Numbered from the stretch's first letter, positions 54,901 to 63,698 are shown. The stretch: DNA of 64,000 bases from Corallococcus caeni (GCF_036245865.1 NZ_BTTW01000006.1:558001-622000); one strand, 5' to 3'. A program made the numbers and translations. The notes: generated by a model from the sequence alone, not told the origin.

Positions 54901-55007
54901 CCATCACCGTGCTGGGGGGCCTCTCCCTGTCCACGTTGACGGTGTTGGTGGGACTGCCGGCGGCGTACGTGCTGGTGCGTCGGCATGCGACCGCCGCGAA
55001 GAGTTGA
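51981..55007 (+). CDS. RND efflux permease
   Basis: A 1008-residue inner-membrane proton-driven exporter with 12 predicted helices in two repeats, each with a ~300-residue periplasmic loop. Typical segments are the N-terminal VVVLLAALTLAGVFG, the helix-4 Asp pair in GLVVDDAVVVVEAVYR, and late GCILLVGLVVKNGILLLDRAE (helix 10). Overall composition resembles multidrug/HAE1-type and metal-type members; a Met-rich metal path is not evident. Starts at GTG overlapping the adaptor stop. Confidence 0.95.
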   Translation: MTWLTLLRRNAPGVVVLLAALTLAGVFGATRLPVGLYPEVTFPRIVVAATLNGASAQTLRLSVTGPVEDALSTVIGVRQVRSRTIRAAAEISLWFDSNTDMEQALGLVNARLAEVQNALPPDATLSAERLTPSSFPIQTLAVTGTADPARLREFALRTLRPGLAGLAGVGRVDVVGGDVRELLITVDAQRLEQAKLDLPTLATQVGGTLLLEPAGRLDVHYQQALVMVQGPVDSPDQLAALVVGGTPEAPVRLGDVARIQEGHADRLSLTYANGRPAVLVNVGRRPGADAVTLAREINAELERVRAGLPPGIAIEVSYDQAGLIARSVAHVRDEVILGGVLTLAVVGLFLRSWRAMTAAAVVLPATLAMTIGALWLTGRTLNLMSLGGLAVAIGLVVDDAVVVVEAVYRRVAAGMERWAATAEALREIAWPVTNSTLTTVVVFTPLSLLPGVSGQFFSALAFTLCAAVLISWVLAVTLTPLLCGWLLAAPGGHHAPEPAVPERILSQWRRRPGTLVAAVALVTALLALLGRGVGTGFLPELDEGAFVVDYFTPTGTSVAEADRLGQALEAVVAEIPEVLGTSRRLGAELGPPAATESSRGDLTVSLSPQRTRHGPDIIEATRTRAEAALPGVRLEFVELLQDVLSDLEGAPDPVEVKLLGPDVQVLREFAPRVAEALRDIPGLVDLFDGVSGCTPEAHVEVDLIQAGRLGLTTRDVSAQVRSALLGEVVGTIPREGRPVDVRVRLRDADRLDPQVLQRVRLRTASGGVVPLTQVARVRQECQPAELLADNLRPLVAVTGRLEARDLGSVTTDVEARLATLKPPAGVEVRLGGQRESQRESFHALVLVLLLAALGVFLVLTFHFRGVVLPLLILGAVPVALAAGVACLRLTSTPLNVSSLMGCILLVGLVVKNGILLLDRAEAGRAEGLSAAEAVGHATTVRLRPILMTTLATLLGLVPLALGLGEGGELQRPLAITVLGGLSLSTLTVLVGLPAAYVLVRRHATAAKS

Positions 55008-55169
55008 TGGCAGGGGAGGGCTCCTCCATCGTTGGTGGCCTGGGGGCGCTCGTCGCGTCCCGGGCGTCACCGAGCGCCTCCGCGCCCCGCGCTGTAACCT
55101 TTCGCCTTCCTCCTTCGTGGTGGCCGTTGGATGCCCGGAATGCGCCGGGCGCCGGGACGGAGGACGGAC

Positions 55170-56474
55170 ATGCAGGCGATGAAGGTGGCCGTGGTGGGCG
55201 GAGGGTTGGGCGGGCTCACGGCGGCGGCGTTGCTGGCGCGCGGTGGCCTCGAGGTGACGTTGTACGAACGCTCGAAGTACCTGGGCGGGCGGGCGCGGAC
55301 GACGGAGGTGGAGGGCTTCCGCTTCAACCTGGGGCCGCATGCCCTGTACCGGGCGGGCGCGGCGCTGCGGGTGCTGGAGCGCCTGGGCGTGAAGCCCCAG
55401 GGCGGTGTTCCGGTGCCGACGGGCTCCCACGCGCTGCTCGCGGGCCGGCTGCACACGCTGCCTCGCGGGCCGGTGACGCTCATGACGACGGACGTGCTGT
55501 CGCTCGCCGGGAAGCTGGAGGTGGCGAAGCTGCTGGCGGGGTTGGCCCGTATCGACACAGGGCCGCTGGGGCCCATGCCGATGCGGCAGTGGCTGGAGAC
55601 GCGCCTGACGCGAAAGGACAGCCAGGCGTTCATCGCGGCGCTGGTGCGTGTGGCGTCGTACTGCGCGGATCTGGAAGCCCTCAGCGCGGAGGCGGCACTG
55701 AAGCAGCTCCAGTGCGCGACCGCCGCGAACGTGCTGTACGTGGACGGAGGCTGGAGCACGCTGGTGGACGCGGTGGAGCATCTGGGGCGCGAGGCCGGCG
55801 TCCGGCTGGAGCTGTCCACACGGGTGGAGGCCGTCGTTCTTCAGGACGGGGACACGCGGGTCGAAGGTGTGCGGCTCGCGGACGGCACGGTGCACCGTGC
55901 GGACGCGGTGGTGCTGGCGGGCAGTCCCGCGGACGTGGCGGCGCTCGTGCCTGGGGACGCGGTGCTGGCTCGGGAGGCGCGGGAGGCGGTGCCCATCCAG
56001 GCGGCGACGCTGGAGTTGGGATTGTCGGCGCTGCCCAGGCCGGATGCGTTCTTCGCGCTCGGGGTGGACGGGCCCTGGTACGCGTCGGTGCATTCGGCCT
56101 CCGCGAAGCTGGCCCCGGCAGGCGGCGCGATGGTGCACGTGGCGAAGTACCTGGGCGGCGCGGACACGGAGTGCCGCGAGACTGAGCTGGAAGCCGTGAT
56201 GGATGCGCTCCAGCCGGGTTGGCGCGCGAAGGTGGTGGCGCGGCGCTTCCGTCCGTCGCTCACCGTCAGCGGCGGCCTGCCCCAGGCCGCGAAGGGCGGG
56301 TTGACCGGGCGTCCCCCGGTGGAGGTGCCGCACGTCGGAGGGCTGTTCCGCGTGGGCGACTGGGTTGGCGCGGAGGGCATGCTCGCGGACGCATCACTCG
56401 CGAGCGCCGAGGCCGTGGAGCAGGCGCTAGTGCAACGCATCGCGACGCCCCGGCGTCGTGCTGCGGGAGCTTGA
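55170..56474 (+). CDS. Phytoene-desaturase-like FAD oxidoreductase
   Basis: A 434-residue protein beginning with the FAD dinucleotide motif VAVVGGGLGGLTAAALLARGG and the adenine-binding YERSKYLGGRARTTEVEGFRFNLGPHAL region typical of the phytoene desaturase/amine oxidase superfamily. The C-terminus has RVGDWVGAEGMLADASLASAEAVEQAL, the usual FAD-pyrophosphate loop. Substrate unknown; isoprenoid desaturation is plausible given the triterpenoid genes 3 kb away, but not shown. I chose the ATG at 55170 for its GGAGG 7 bp upstream. Confidence 0.85.
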   Translation: MQAMKVAVVGGGLGGLTAAALLARGGLEVTLYERSKYLGGRARTTEVEGFRFNLGPHALYRAGAALRVLERLGVKPQGGVPVPTGSHALLAGRLHTLPRGPVTLMTTDVLSLAGKLEVAKLLAGLARIDTGPLGPMPMRQWLETRLTRKDSQAFIAALVRVASYCADLEALSAEAALKQLQCATAANVLYVDGGWSTLVDAVEHLGREAGVRLELSTRVEAVVLQDGDTRVEGVRLADGTVHRADAVVLAGSPADVAALVPGDAVLAREAREAVPIQAATLELGLSALPRPDAFFALGVDGPWYASVHSASAKLAPAGGAMVHVAKYLGGADTECRETELEAVMDALQPGWRAKVVARRFRPSLTVSGGLPQAAKGGLTGRPPVEVPHVGGLFRVGDWVGAEGMLADASLASAEAVEQALVQRIATPRRRAAGA

Positions 56475-56611
56475 GCCGGATGAACGCACAGCAGGGAAGG
56501 GCGCCCTGCGGGGGAGCCGCCTCATCGCCGCGAGAACTCGCACCGCATGGACGCGCAGGCGCCAGGCCCTCGGACCTTCAGGCGGGACACCTCCTTGCCC
56601 GACGCGGGCTC

Positions 56612-57357
56612 AACTTGTCCGACTGTCGGACCGGTTTCCGGGGCCCGGATGAAGCGGGAGCCCCGGCCAGGGCGGTGCTCCCAACCTGTCCGACTGTCGG
56701 ACAAGTTTCGGCGACCCGGATCGAGCGGAGGCCCCTGGCCAGGGCGGTTCTCCCGACTGGTCCGACAGTCGGACCAGTTTCCGGGGCCTGGATGGAGCGG
56801 GAGCCCCGGCCGGGGTGGCTCTCCCAACTGGTCCAACTGTCGGACAAGTTTCGACGGCCCGGATGGAGCGGAAGCCCCGGCCGGGGAGGCTCTCCCAACT
56901 GGTCCGACAGTCGGACAAGTTTCGGCGGCCCGGATGGAGCGGCGGCCCCGGCCAGGGCGGCTCACCCAACTGGTCCGACAGTCGGACCGGTTTGCGGGAC
57001 CCGGATGGAGCGGAGGCCCCTGGCCAGGGCGGCTCACCCAACTGGTCCGACAGTCGGACCGGTTTCCGGGGCCCGGATGGAGCGGGAGCCTCGGCCAGGG
57101 CGGTGCTCTCTATTGGTCCGCTTGTCGGACCGGTTCCGGTTGTCCAGATGGCACGGAGGCTCACCAGCCAGGGCGGTGCTCCCAACCCGTCCGCTTGTCG
57201 GACAGGTTCGCGTTGTCCGGATGGCGCGGAGGCTCCCGGCCAGGGCGGTGCTCCCTATTGGTCCGACTGTCGGACAGGTTCGCGCTGTCCAGATGGCGCG
57301 GAGGCCCGGCCAGGGCGGCTCTGCCAACTGGTCCGACTGTCGGACCGGTTCGTGTGA
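56612..57357. repeat. Tandem repeat array, 11 palindrome-bearing ~71-bp units
   Basis: Ten full units and a partial one, spaced 70-73 bp. Each contains GTCCGAC-N-GTCGGAC or a close variant, starting at 56616, 56688, 56760, 56831 (degenerate), 56902, 56973, 57045, 57116 (variant), 57189 (variant), 57261 and 57331. The rest of the unit (a GG-N-CCGGATGGAGCGG core and a CCAGGGCGG segment) is conserved with substitutions and small indels that break reading frame. The units lack stops in most frames, so long spurious ORFs run across on both strands. It fills most of the 1-kb gap 56475-57476, in which no gene was recognised. Confidence 0.9.
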
Positions 57358-57476
57358 TGTGGCGTTGACGGGGAGGCCCAACCGGGTTCTCACCTTCTCA
57401 TTCATGGGGACAGCGGGGATGTCCGAGGGCCTGGGCCTGGAGGCGTCCTTCCGCCGCGGTGGAGGCTTGAACGGGG

Positions 57477-58436
57477 ATGGACTCACAGGCGCGAGGAGCA
57501 CTGGGACAGGCCGCACGCGAGCACGAGCGCTTCCTCTGGGGGCTCTGCTACCGGATGACGGGCGTGGCCGCGGACGCGGATGACCTGGTGCAGGAGGTCT
57601 ATGCGCGTGCGCTCGCGACACCGCCGGAGCGGCTGGACACCCTGCGGCCCTGGCTCACGCGCGTGGCGGTGAACCTGGCGCGGGACCACCTGCGGCGGCG
57701 ACGGCGCGAGGGCTACATCGGACCGTGGCTGCCTTCGCCCGTGGAGACCGGCGACGACGAAGTCCCTCCCTCAGTGGAGGCGAGTCTTCCGGGCGGCGGC
57801 TCGACGGAGGGACGCTACGAGCTGCTGGAGAGCGTCTCGTTCGCCTTCCTCCTGGCGCTGGAGGCATTGTCACCCAAGCAGCGGGCGGTGCTGCTGCTGC
57901 GCGATGTCTTTGATTACTCGGTGCTGGAGGTGGCCGAGGCGCTGCGCATGAGCGAAGCGAACGTGAAGGTGGTGCACCACCGCGCGCGGTCCGCCATGTC
58001 CTCGTATGACCAGGCACGCTGCATTCCCACTCGCGACGTGCAGGCGCGCACGCGGGCCGCGCTGGAGGCCTTCCTGGGGGCGTTGGTGACGGGAGACGTG
58101 GCCGCCGCGGAGGCGCTGCTGGCCTCGGAGGTTCGCGCACTGACGGACGGAGGCGGCAAGGTGCGCGCCGCGCAGGTGCCTATCGTGGGGGTACAGCGCG
58201 TCGTCCTCTTCCTTCGCCGGCTGATGGAGATGCGGGGGCCGCCGAAGGCGTGGGAAGTACGGATGCTCAACGGACTGCCCGCCGTGGTGTCGGTGTACGC
58301 GCCGGGGGCGGATCCCCTGTTGGCCCTGCGCACCGTGATTCGCGTGGACGTGGACGCGACCGGACGCATCCACGCGCTGCATTCCGTGTTGGAGGACCGG
58401 AAGCTCGCGGGCGTGCGCGTGCCCGTGCCGGATTGA
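57477..58436 (+). CDS. ECF41-like sigma factor with SnoaL-type C-terminal domain
   Basis: A 319-residue extracytoplasmic-function sigma factor. Region 2 (EHERFLWGLCYRMTGVAADADDLVQEVYARAL, ~20-65) and region 4 (LEALSPKQRAVLLLRDVFDYSVLEVAEALRMSEANVKVVHHRARSAM, ~115-165) are followed by a ~120-residue NTF2/SnoaL-like domain, as in ECF41/SigJ, where the extension regulates activity. ECF41 genes usually sit beside a carboxymuconolactone-decarboxylase or oxidoreductase target; here the upstream neighbour is the desaturase-like gene beyond the repeat array. No anti-sigma factor is adjacent. Confidence 0.9.
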   Translation: MDSQARGALGQAAREHERFLWGLCYRMTGVAADADDLVQEVYARALATPPERLDTLRPWLTRVAVNLARDHLRRRRREGYIGPWLPSPVETGDDEVPPSVEASLPGGGSTEGRYELLESVSFAFLLALEALSPKQRAVLLLRDVFDYSVLEVAEALRMSEANVKVVHHRARSAMSSYDQARCIPTRDVQARTRAALEAFLGALVTGDVAAAEALLASEVRALTDGGGKVRAAQVPIVGVQRVVLFLRRLMEMRGPPKAWEVRMLNGLPAVVSVYAPGADPLLALRTVIRVDVDATGRIHALHSVLEDRKLAGVRVPVPD

Positions 58437-58473
58437 GCGGGAGCACGGCGCGGGGCCCTCCGTCGAAAGCTCG

Positions 58474-58740
58474 GTGGAGCGCTTCCGGGCCACCACCTCG
58501 GGCGAGGCCATCAAGTCCGTGCGCTGGAGCGCCAACGCCGGGGCCCTCGGGCCCGCCGCTCAAGCAGCTCTCCGTGGGCAGCGCGAAGAACAGCTGCGCG
58601 CTGGTCGCGTCGGATGGTGTCTACCGGTGGACCTGTTCGGCCTGGCGGAAGGTCCGGAAGCGCCGCGGAACCTCTCCGCGGCCGGCGACGGGGCCGTGGG
58701 GGGCCTCCACGCGCGGAGCCTCGTCTACAAGTGGCAGTGA
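58474..58740 (+). pseudogene. Decayed tectonin-repeat protein remnant
   Basis: Two tectonin-like repeats are visible but in different frames. LKQLSVGSAKNSCALVASDG followed by VYRW lies at 58559-58655. NLSAAGDGAVGGLHARSLVYKW lies at 58666-58737, ending at a stop at 58740. A +1 shift near 58656 separates them, and residues upstream (58474-58558) look eroded. Tectonin repeats (W/G-rich beta-propeller blades binding sugars or lectin ligands) occur in myxobacterial secreted proteins. The remainder of the 443-bp gap 58437-58879 shows nothing else. Confidence 0.55.
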
Positions 58741-58879
58741 GGCCGGGCCTCGGGGGAGGGGCAGGCGCGGGCCTCGCCGTCCACTCCTGCATTGCCCCCA
58801 GGGATGAAGCCCCTGTCCAAGCGCTCCGCCCGTCACCAGTTCCGTGGTGCGCGGCGGGGCGAGCGAACGGAGGGCGGGC

Positions 58880-61162
58880 ATGTCGGGACAGGGGGAGGAC
58901 TCACCAGCGGGGGGCGCGCCGTCGCTGTTCGCCCGGCTGGCGGTGGGCGTGTTCCGGCACCGGGGCCGGGTGCTGGTGGGCGCGCTCCTGCTGCTCGGCG
59001 CGGCGGTGTGGGCGCTGCTCCGGGGCGGAGACCTCACCACCGGGACCATCGAGGGCATCGAAGCCGCGCGGGCCGAGGCGCTCGCTCGGGGCGCCGCCGC
59101 GGGGTCGAACGACCAGACCCTGGCGGTCATCTTCCACCACGATGAATGGACGACCGATGCGCCGCGCTTCGCCCAGGCGGTGACGTCCGCGCTGGCGCGC
59201 GTGCAGCGGCTGCCGGAGGTCGCGTCGGTGGTGTCGCCCATCGGGGCGCCCGAGGCCTTCCGGGCCCGCTTCGTGGCGCCGACAGGCCACGATCTGCTGG
59301 CGCTGGTGCGGCTCAAGGGCGGCGAGCGCGAGGCCACCGCCGCGTTCCCCACCGTGCGCGCGGCGCTGGACGGCTCGGGCCTCCAGACGACGCTCACCGG
59401 CAAGGTGGCCTTCCTGGCCGCGCTCAACGAATTGCTGGCGCATGACCTCTTGCGCGCGGAGTTGCTCTCGTTCCCGCTGGCGCTGCTCGTGTTGCTGTGG
59501 GTGTTCCGGACGGTGGTGGCGGCCATGCTGCCCCTGGTGGTGGGCGGGCTGGCGGTGCTGTGCGGCGTGGCGGGCGTGCTGCTCCTGTCGCACGTCACGA
59601 ACATGGCCCAGTACACGCTCAACGTGGTGTCGCTCATCGGGCTGGGCGTGGCCATCGACTACTCGCTCTTCATCGTGAGCCGCTTCCGCGCGGAGCTTGC
59701 CCTGGGGTCGACGACGGAGCAGGCGCTGACGCGCACCCTGGACACCGCCGGGCGGGCGGTGGCGTTCTCCGGGCTGGCCGTCACGGTGGGCCTGGGGGGC
59801 CTGCTCTTCTTCCGCGGCTCGTACCTGAGCGCCATGGGGCTGGGGGGCGCCCTGGTGGTGGCCTTCGCGGTCCTCTTCGCGCTCACCGTGCTGCCCGCGC
59901 TCCTGGCCTGGCTGGGGCCGCGCGTGGACCGGGGGCGGCTGCCCTTCGCGCGCATGGAGGGACGCGGCGGCGGCTGGCACGCGCTGGCCACCTGGGTGAT
60001 GCGGCATCCCTGGTGGGTGCTGCTGCCGACGCTGGCGTTGCTGCTGGCCATGGGGCTGCCGTTCCGGCGGCTGCAACTGGCGGCCACGGACATCACGGCG
60101 CTGCCCGAGGGCACCGAAGCCCGCCGGGGCGCGGAGACCCTGGCCCGCCTGTTCCCCCGCGAGGCCGCCACCCGGGTGCTGGTGGCCGTGGAGTTCCCTG
60201 GCGGCAACCCCCTCACGCCGGAGCGCGCGGGCGCGCTTCACGACGCCAGCCGGCGGATCTCGGCGCTGCCCGGGGTGCTGGGCGTGGAGAGCGCGGTGAC
60301 CCTGGTCCCCGGCATGGACCGGGCGACCGTGCAACGGATGGCCGCGGCGCCGCCCCAGTTCCTTCCGCCGGAGCTCCAGGCCGCGCGGGCCGCGTACGTC
60401 ACCGGCAACGTGGCGGTGATGCAGGTGCTGACGTCCTCGGCGCCCAGCAGCGTCGAGGCCCGGAACCTGGTCCGCGCGCTGCGCGAGGACCGCGCGGTGG
60501 GCGACGGCCGGTGGCAGGTGGGAGGACAGACCGCGGGGGACGTGGACGCGGCGGCCTTCGTGAAGCAGCACACGCCCGCGGCCGTGGGGTTCGTGATGGG
60601 GATGACGTGCATCGTCCTCTTCGTGCTCCTGCGCTCCGTGGTGCTGCCCTTGAAGGCGCTCCTGATGAACCTGCTGTCGCTGTGCGGTTCGTTCGGGGCC
60701 CTGGTGTTCATCTTCCAGGAGGGACACCTGCACCGGCTGCTGCGCTTCGAACCCGGGCCCATCGAACCGTCGCTGCCCATCCTGCTGTTCTGCGCGCTGT
60801 TCGGCCTGTCCATGGACTACGAGGTGCTGCTGCTCAGCCGTATCCGCGAGGAGTGGCTGCGCACGGGCGACAACACCCACGCGGTGGCCGAGGGACTGGA
60901 GCGGACCGGCGGCCTCATCACCAGCGCGGCGGCCATCATGGTGGCCGTGTTCGCGGCCTTCACGCTGGCCTCGGTGGTGGTGGTGAAGGCGATGGGGCTG
61001 GGCATGGCCATCGCGGTCGCGCTGGATGCGACGCTGGTCCGGGTGCTCATCGTCCCCGCGATGATGCGCCTGATGGGGGACTTCAACTGGTGGGGGCCGG
61101 GCCACTGGAGGCGCTCGAACGCGCGGGCGCAAGGGACGCGGGGCACGGAGGTGCGGCCATGA
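58880..61162 (+). CDS. MMPL/RND-superfamily lipid transporter
   Basis: This 760-residue integral membrane protein has two MMPL units. Each has a helix, a ~150-residue periplasmic loop and five or six helices. Motifs include GLGVAIDYSLFIVSRFRAEL in the first unit and LFGLSMDYEVLLLSRIREEW in the second; the D-Y pair is the proton-relay signature. Start ATG at 58880 with GGAGGG upstream. The neighbouring glycosyltransferase and triterpenoid genes suggest a lipid, possibly hopanoid-like (HpnN is an MMPL relative), as substrate. That is inference. Confidence 0.92.
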   Translation: MSGQGEDSPAGGAPSLFARLAVGVFRHRGRVLVGALLLLGAAVWALLRGGDLTTGTIEGIEAARAEALARGAAAGSNDQTLAVIFHHDEWTTDAPRFAQAVTSALARVQRLPEVASVVSPIGAPEAFRARFVAPTGHDLLALVRLKGGEREATAAFPTVRAALDGSGLQTTLTGKVAFLAALNELLAHDLLRAELLSFPLALLVLLWVFRTVVAAMLPLVVGGLAVLCGVAGVLLLSHVTNMAQYTLNVVSLIGLGVAIDYSLFIVSRFRAELALGSTTEQALTRTLDTAGRAVAFSGLAVTVGLGGLLFFRGSYLSAMGLGGALVVAFAVLFALTVLPALLAWLGPRVDRGRLPFARMEGRGGGWHALATWVMRHPWWVLLPTLALLLAMGLPFRRLQLAATDITALPEGTEARRGAETLARLFPREAATRVLVAVEFPGGNPLTPERAGALHDASRRISALPGVLGVESAVTLVPGMDRATVQRMAAAPPQFLPPELQAARAAYVTGNVAVMQVLTSSAPSSVEARNLVRALREDRAVGDGRWQVGGQTAGDVDAAAFVKQHTPAAVGFVMGMTCIVLFVLLRSVVLPLKALLMNLLSLCGSFGALVFIFQEGHLHRLLRFEPGPIEPSLPILLFCALFGLSMDYEVLLLSRIREEWLRTGDNTHAVAEGLERTGGLITSAAAIMVAVFAAFTLASVVVVKAMGLGMAIAVALDATLVRVLIVPAMMRLMGDFNWWGPGHWRRSNARAQGTRGTEVRP

Positions 61163-62349
61163 ACGCGCGCGACCTGGGATGCACGGCGGCGGCGCTGGGC
61201 GTGCTCGTGCACGGCCACCTGGAGCTGATGGCCGGCCTGCGACGGCGTCCGGCGCCGCCCGCGAGGCGCTTCGAGCCGCCCTCGGTGACGGTCATCCGGC
61301 CCATCCGGGGTCTGGACATAGACGCGCGGGCGAACGTGCGCGCGCTGCTGGACCTGGACTATCCCGGCGAGTGGGAGGTGCTCTTCGTCTTCGACAGCGA
61401 GGACGACCCGGCGTTCCTCCCCACCCGCGAGGAGGTGGCCGCGCACCCCACGCGCGCGAAGCGGGTGGAGCTGGTGGTCGCGGGCGAGCCTCCGCGAGGG
61501 ATGACCGGCAAGCTCAACGCGATGCAGGTGGGCGTGGCCCGCTCCCGGTGCGACCTGCTGGCGTTCAGTGATTCGGACACGCGGCCCACGCCCGGCGTGC
61601 TCACGGCGCTGGTGGGCGCACTGCTGGAGGACGGCCGGACGGGCGCCACGTTCGCGCCCATCTACGCGGCGGCGGATGCGCCCCTGGCGGGAGACGTGGG
61701 CTACGGGCTGCTGGTGAACGCGTGGTACGGCGCGGCGGTCGCCCGCACCGCGGCGCCGGATGGCGCGCTGCCCTTCATCATGGGGCAGCTGATGGTCTTC
61801 CGTCGGGAAGCGCTCGCGGCCATCGGGGGCGTGGGCTGCGCCGCCGGGCAGTTCGTGGATGACATGTACCTGGGGCGCAGGCTGCACGAGTCCGGGTGGA
61901 AGAACCGCGTCGTCCACGCGCCCCTGCGCGTCGTCACGGGCCACCTGGAGCTGGGCGCCTTCCTGCGCATCTTCCGGCGGTGGATCCTCTTCTCGGAGGC
62001 GGGGCTGCCCGGGGACTTCGCGCGGCCGCACTGGGTGCGCGGCGCGGTGAGCTGGCTGTCGTGGGGCGGCCTGGCGGCGGCGGTGGCGCGCAGGGCCTGG
62101 GGGGCCGCCGCCCTGGCGGCGCTGCCCATCGGCTTCTCCGTGTGGAGCCAGCTGCGGCTCCAGCGGGCCTGCCACGGGCCGGACGTGGCGCCCCGGCACT
62201 ACTGGGTCCCGGCCGTCCTTCCGCTGCTGGGGGCCGGTGTGGCGCTGTCCGCGCGGCTGTCGCGCCAGGTGGACTGGCGCGGCCGGGGCTACCGGTTGGA
62301 TGCGAAGGCGCGCCTGGGTGAAGCCCAGCCGGCCCGGGCCAGCGTGTAG
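61159..62349 (+). CDS. Ceramide-glucosyltransferase-like GT2/GT21 family glycosyltransferase
   Basis: A 396-residue membrane-associated enzyme with an N-terminal helix and a GT-A domain: SVTVIRPIRGLD, FSDSD (second Asp motif) and VDDMYLG. The membrane-proximal FRRW motif resembles the RxxRW processivity element of GT21/HpnI-type enzymes, followed by three C-terminal hydrophobic segments. HpnI-like proteins glycosylate hopanoid or ceramide lipids. Its start overlaps the MMPL stop (ATGA), and its last 61 bp overlap the end of the convergent monooxygenase gene, an unusually deep overlap. Confidence 0.85.
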   Translation: MNARDLGCTAAALGVLVHGHLELMAGLRRRPAPPARRFEPPSVTVIRPIRGLDIDARANVRALLDLDYPGEWEVLFVFDSEDDPAFLPTREEVAAHPTRAKRVELVVAGEPPRGMTGKLNAMQVGVARSRCDLLAFSDSDTRPTPGVLTALVGALLEDGRTGATFAPIYAAADAPLAGDVGYGLLVNAWYGAAVARTAAPDGALPFIMGQLMVFRREALAAIGGVGCAAGQFVDDMYLGRRLHESGWKNRVVHAPLRVVTGHLELGAFLRIFRRWILFSEAGLPGDFARPHWVRGAVSWLSWGGLAAAVARRAWGAAALAALPIGFSVWSQLRLQRACHGPDVAPRHYWVPAVLPLLGAGVALSARLSRQVDWRGRGYRLDAKARLGEAQPARASV

Positions 62350-63698
62350 ACGGGACGGCGGACGCGACGATGCAGCCAGCTCCCCACCTGTTCCACCGCG
62401 CTCGCCACCGTGCCTCGCAAGGGCGGCCCGGCCGAGCGCAACAGCGGCGCGGCGGACCGGAGGCTGCCCCCGGGGCCGCCGGGCGAGAGCATCGCGGCGA
62501 AGGCATGCGCGACGACGCGCAGGTACTCGCGGGCCATCACCCGCATGCGGGGCTCCTCGGAGGAGAGCAGCGCCATGGAGGCCCGCGCGCCGCGAGGGCT
62601 GTGCTCCCAGTAGTGCAACAGGCCCATGCGCAAGGCCCGCATGCCCTCGTCCTGTCCGGCGAAGGCGCTGTAGAGCGCGGAGGCCAGCGCGACGCGCGTG
62701 CGCTGGGCCGGCCGCCGCGCGTGCGCGTAGTGCTCCAGCGCGCGGGGGATGGGGCCCGGGTGGCGGTGCAGCGACTCCTGGAGGGCGCGGGCATCGTGGA
62801 AGGCGGACGCCATGCCGCTCGCGGTGAGCGGATGGCAGCACGCGGCGGCGTCGCCGACGAGCACGGCGCTGCCCATGCAGACGGTCTCCGCCAGCCAGTC
62901 GTCGTTGGACGCCATGCGCACGGCGGGCCGCTGCTCCAGCGCCCGCCAGACGGCGTGCCTCAGACTGGAGGGCAGGGCGAGCAGCAGCTCCGGCCTGTCC
63001 CGCAGCGTCTGGACGGTGCTGCCCAGGGGCAGGTCCACCATCACGCGCGCCAGGCCCGGCTGGATGGCGTAGGCCAGCGCATGCACGGCGCCTCCCACGA
63101 ACTGGTGGCCGTGGTCGGGGTGGGTCAGGCAGGCGCTGTCCACGGTCACGCCCAGCATGGTGGAGAGCCGGGTGTGGTGCTCGGCGATGCCCAGCATCCG
63201 CCGCACGGGCGACGCGCGCCCGTCCGCGGCCACCAGCAGCCGGGCGCGCACGGTGTGCTCGGTGCCCGCGTGGGTGTAGCGCAGGCGCACGCCGCGCCCG
63301 TCGTTGTGCTCCACGGCCGTCACGCGGGCCCGGGCGCGCGCGGTGACGCCGCGCCGCCGCGACACCGACTCCAGCAGGGGCTCGGTGAGGGTGGCGTGCT
63401 CGAGCGACAGCCCGGTGACACCCTGGCCGTAGGGCAGGACGAGGGTGCGGGCAGGGGCATGGAAGCGCACCGCGAAGCCCCGCACGGGCTGGGCCTCCCA
63501 GCCGTCCACGACGTCCCCGAAGCCCAGCGCGCGCAGGTCCCGGATGCCGGCGGGGTGGAGCAGCTCGCCCGCGAGCTGTTTGTGCCGGTCCACGCCCGCG
63601 TCGAGCAAGAGGACGGACAACCCCAGCTCGGCGAGCGCCGCCGCCACCGCGCAGCCCGCGGGCCCACCTCCGGCTATCACCACCTCGGCGTCCTCCAC
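62289..63698 (-). CDS. Squalene-epoxidase-like FAD monooxygenase
   Basis: A 469-residue flavoprotein with FAD motif IAGGGPAGCAVAAALAELG at the N-terminus and the squalene-epoxidase-like GELLHPAGIRDLRALGF. Mid-protein it has VAADGRASPVRR, and it has GDAAACCHPLTASGM near residue 290, all matching the squalene monooxygenase pattern (GELLQPGG, GDA..HPLTGGGM). Substituted residues leave the exact substrate open; geranylgeranyl-reductase-like enzymes share the fold. Divergent from a squalene/phytoene synthase gene, 86 bp apart, supporting squalene as substrate. Confidence 0.75.
   Translation of the reverse strand: MEDAEVVIAGGGPAGCAVAAALAELGLSVLLLDAGVDRHKQLAGELLHPAGIRDLRALGFGDVVDGWEAQPVRGFAVRFHAPARTLVLPYGQGVTGLSLEHATLTEPLLESVSRRRGVTARARARVTAVEHNDGRGVRLRYTHAGTEHTVRARLLVAADGRASPVRRMLGIAEHHTRLSTMLGVTVDSACLTHPDHGHQFVGGAVHALAYAIQPGLARVMVDLPLGSTVQTLRDRPELLLALPSSLRHAVWRALEQRPAVRMASNDDWLAETVCMGSAVLVGDAAACCHPLTASGMASAFHDARALQESLHRHPGPIPRALEHYAHARRPAQRTRVALASALYSAFAGQDEGMRALRMGLLHYWEHSPRGARASMALLSSEEPRMRVMAREYLRVVAHAFAAMLSPGGPGGSLRSAAPLLRSAGPPLRGTVASAVEQVGSWLHRRVRRPVYTLARAGWASPRRAFASNR

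Noticed and set aside
56612-57357. CRISPR array
   Set aside because: Similarity extends across the whole ~71-bp unit; there are no unique spacers and no cas genes nearby.
56219-57583. Long ORF across the repeat array (and several shorter ones on both strands)
   Set aside because: The units lack stops in most frames, and indels of 1-3 bp between units shift any real frame. No conserved protein segment or ribosome site.
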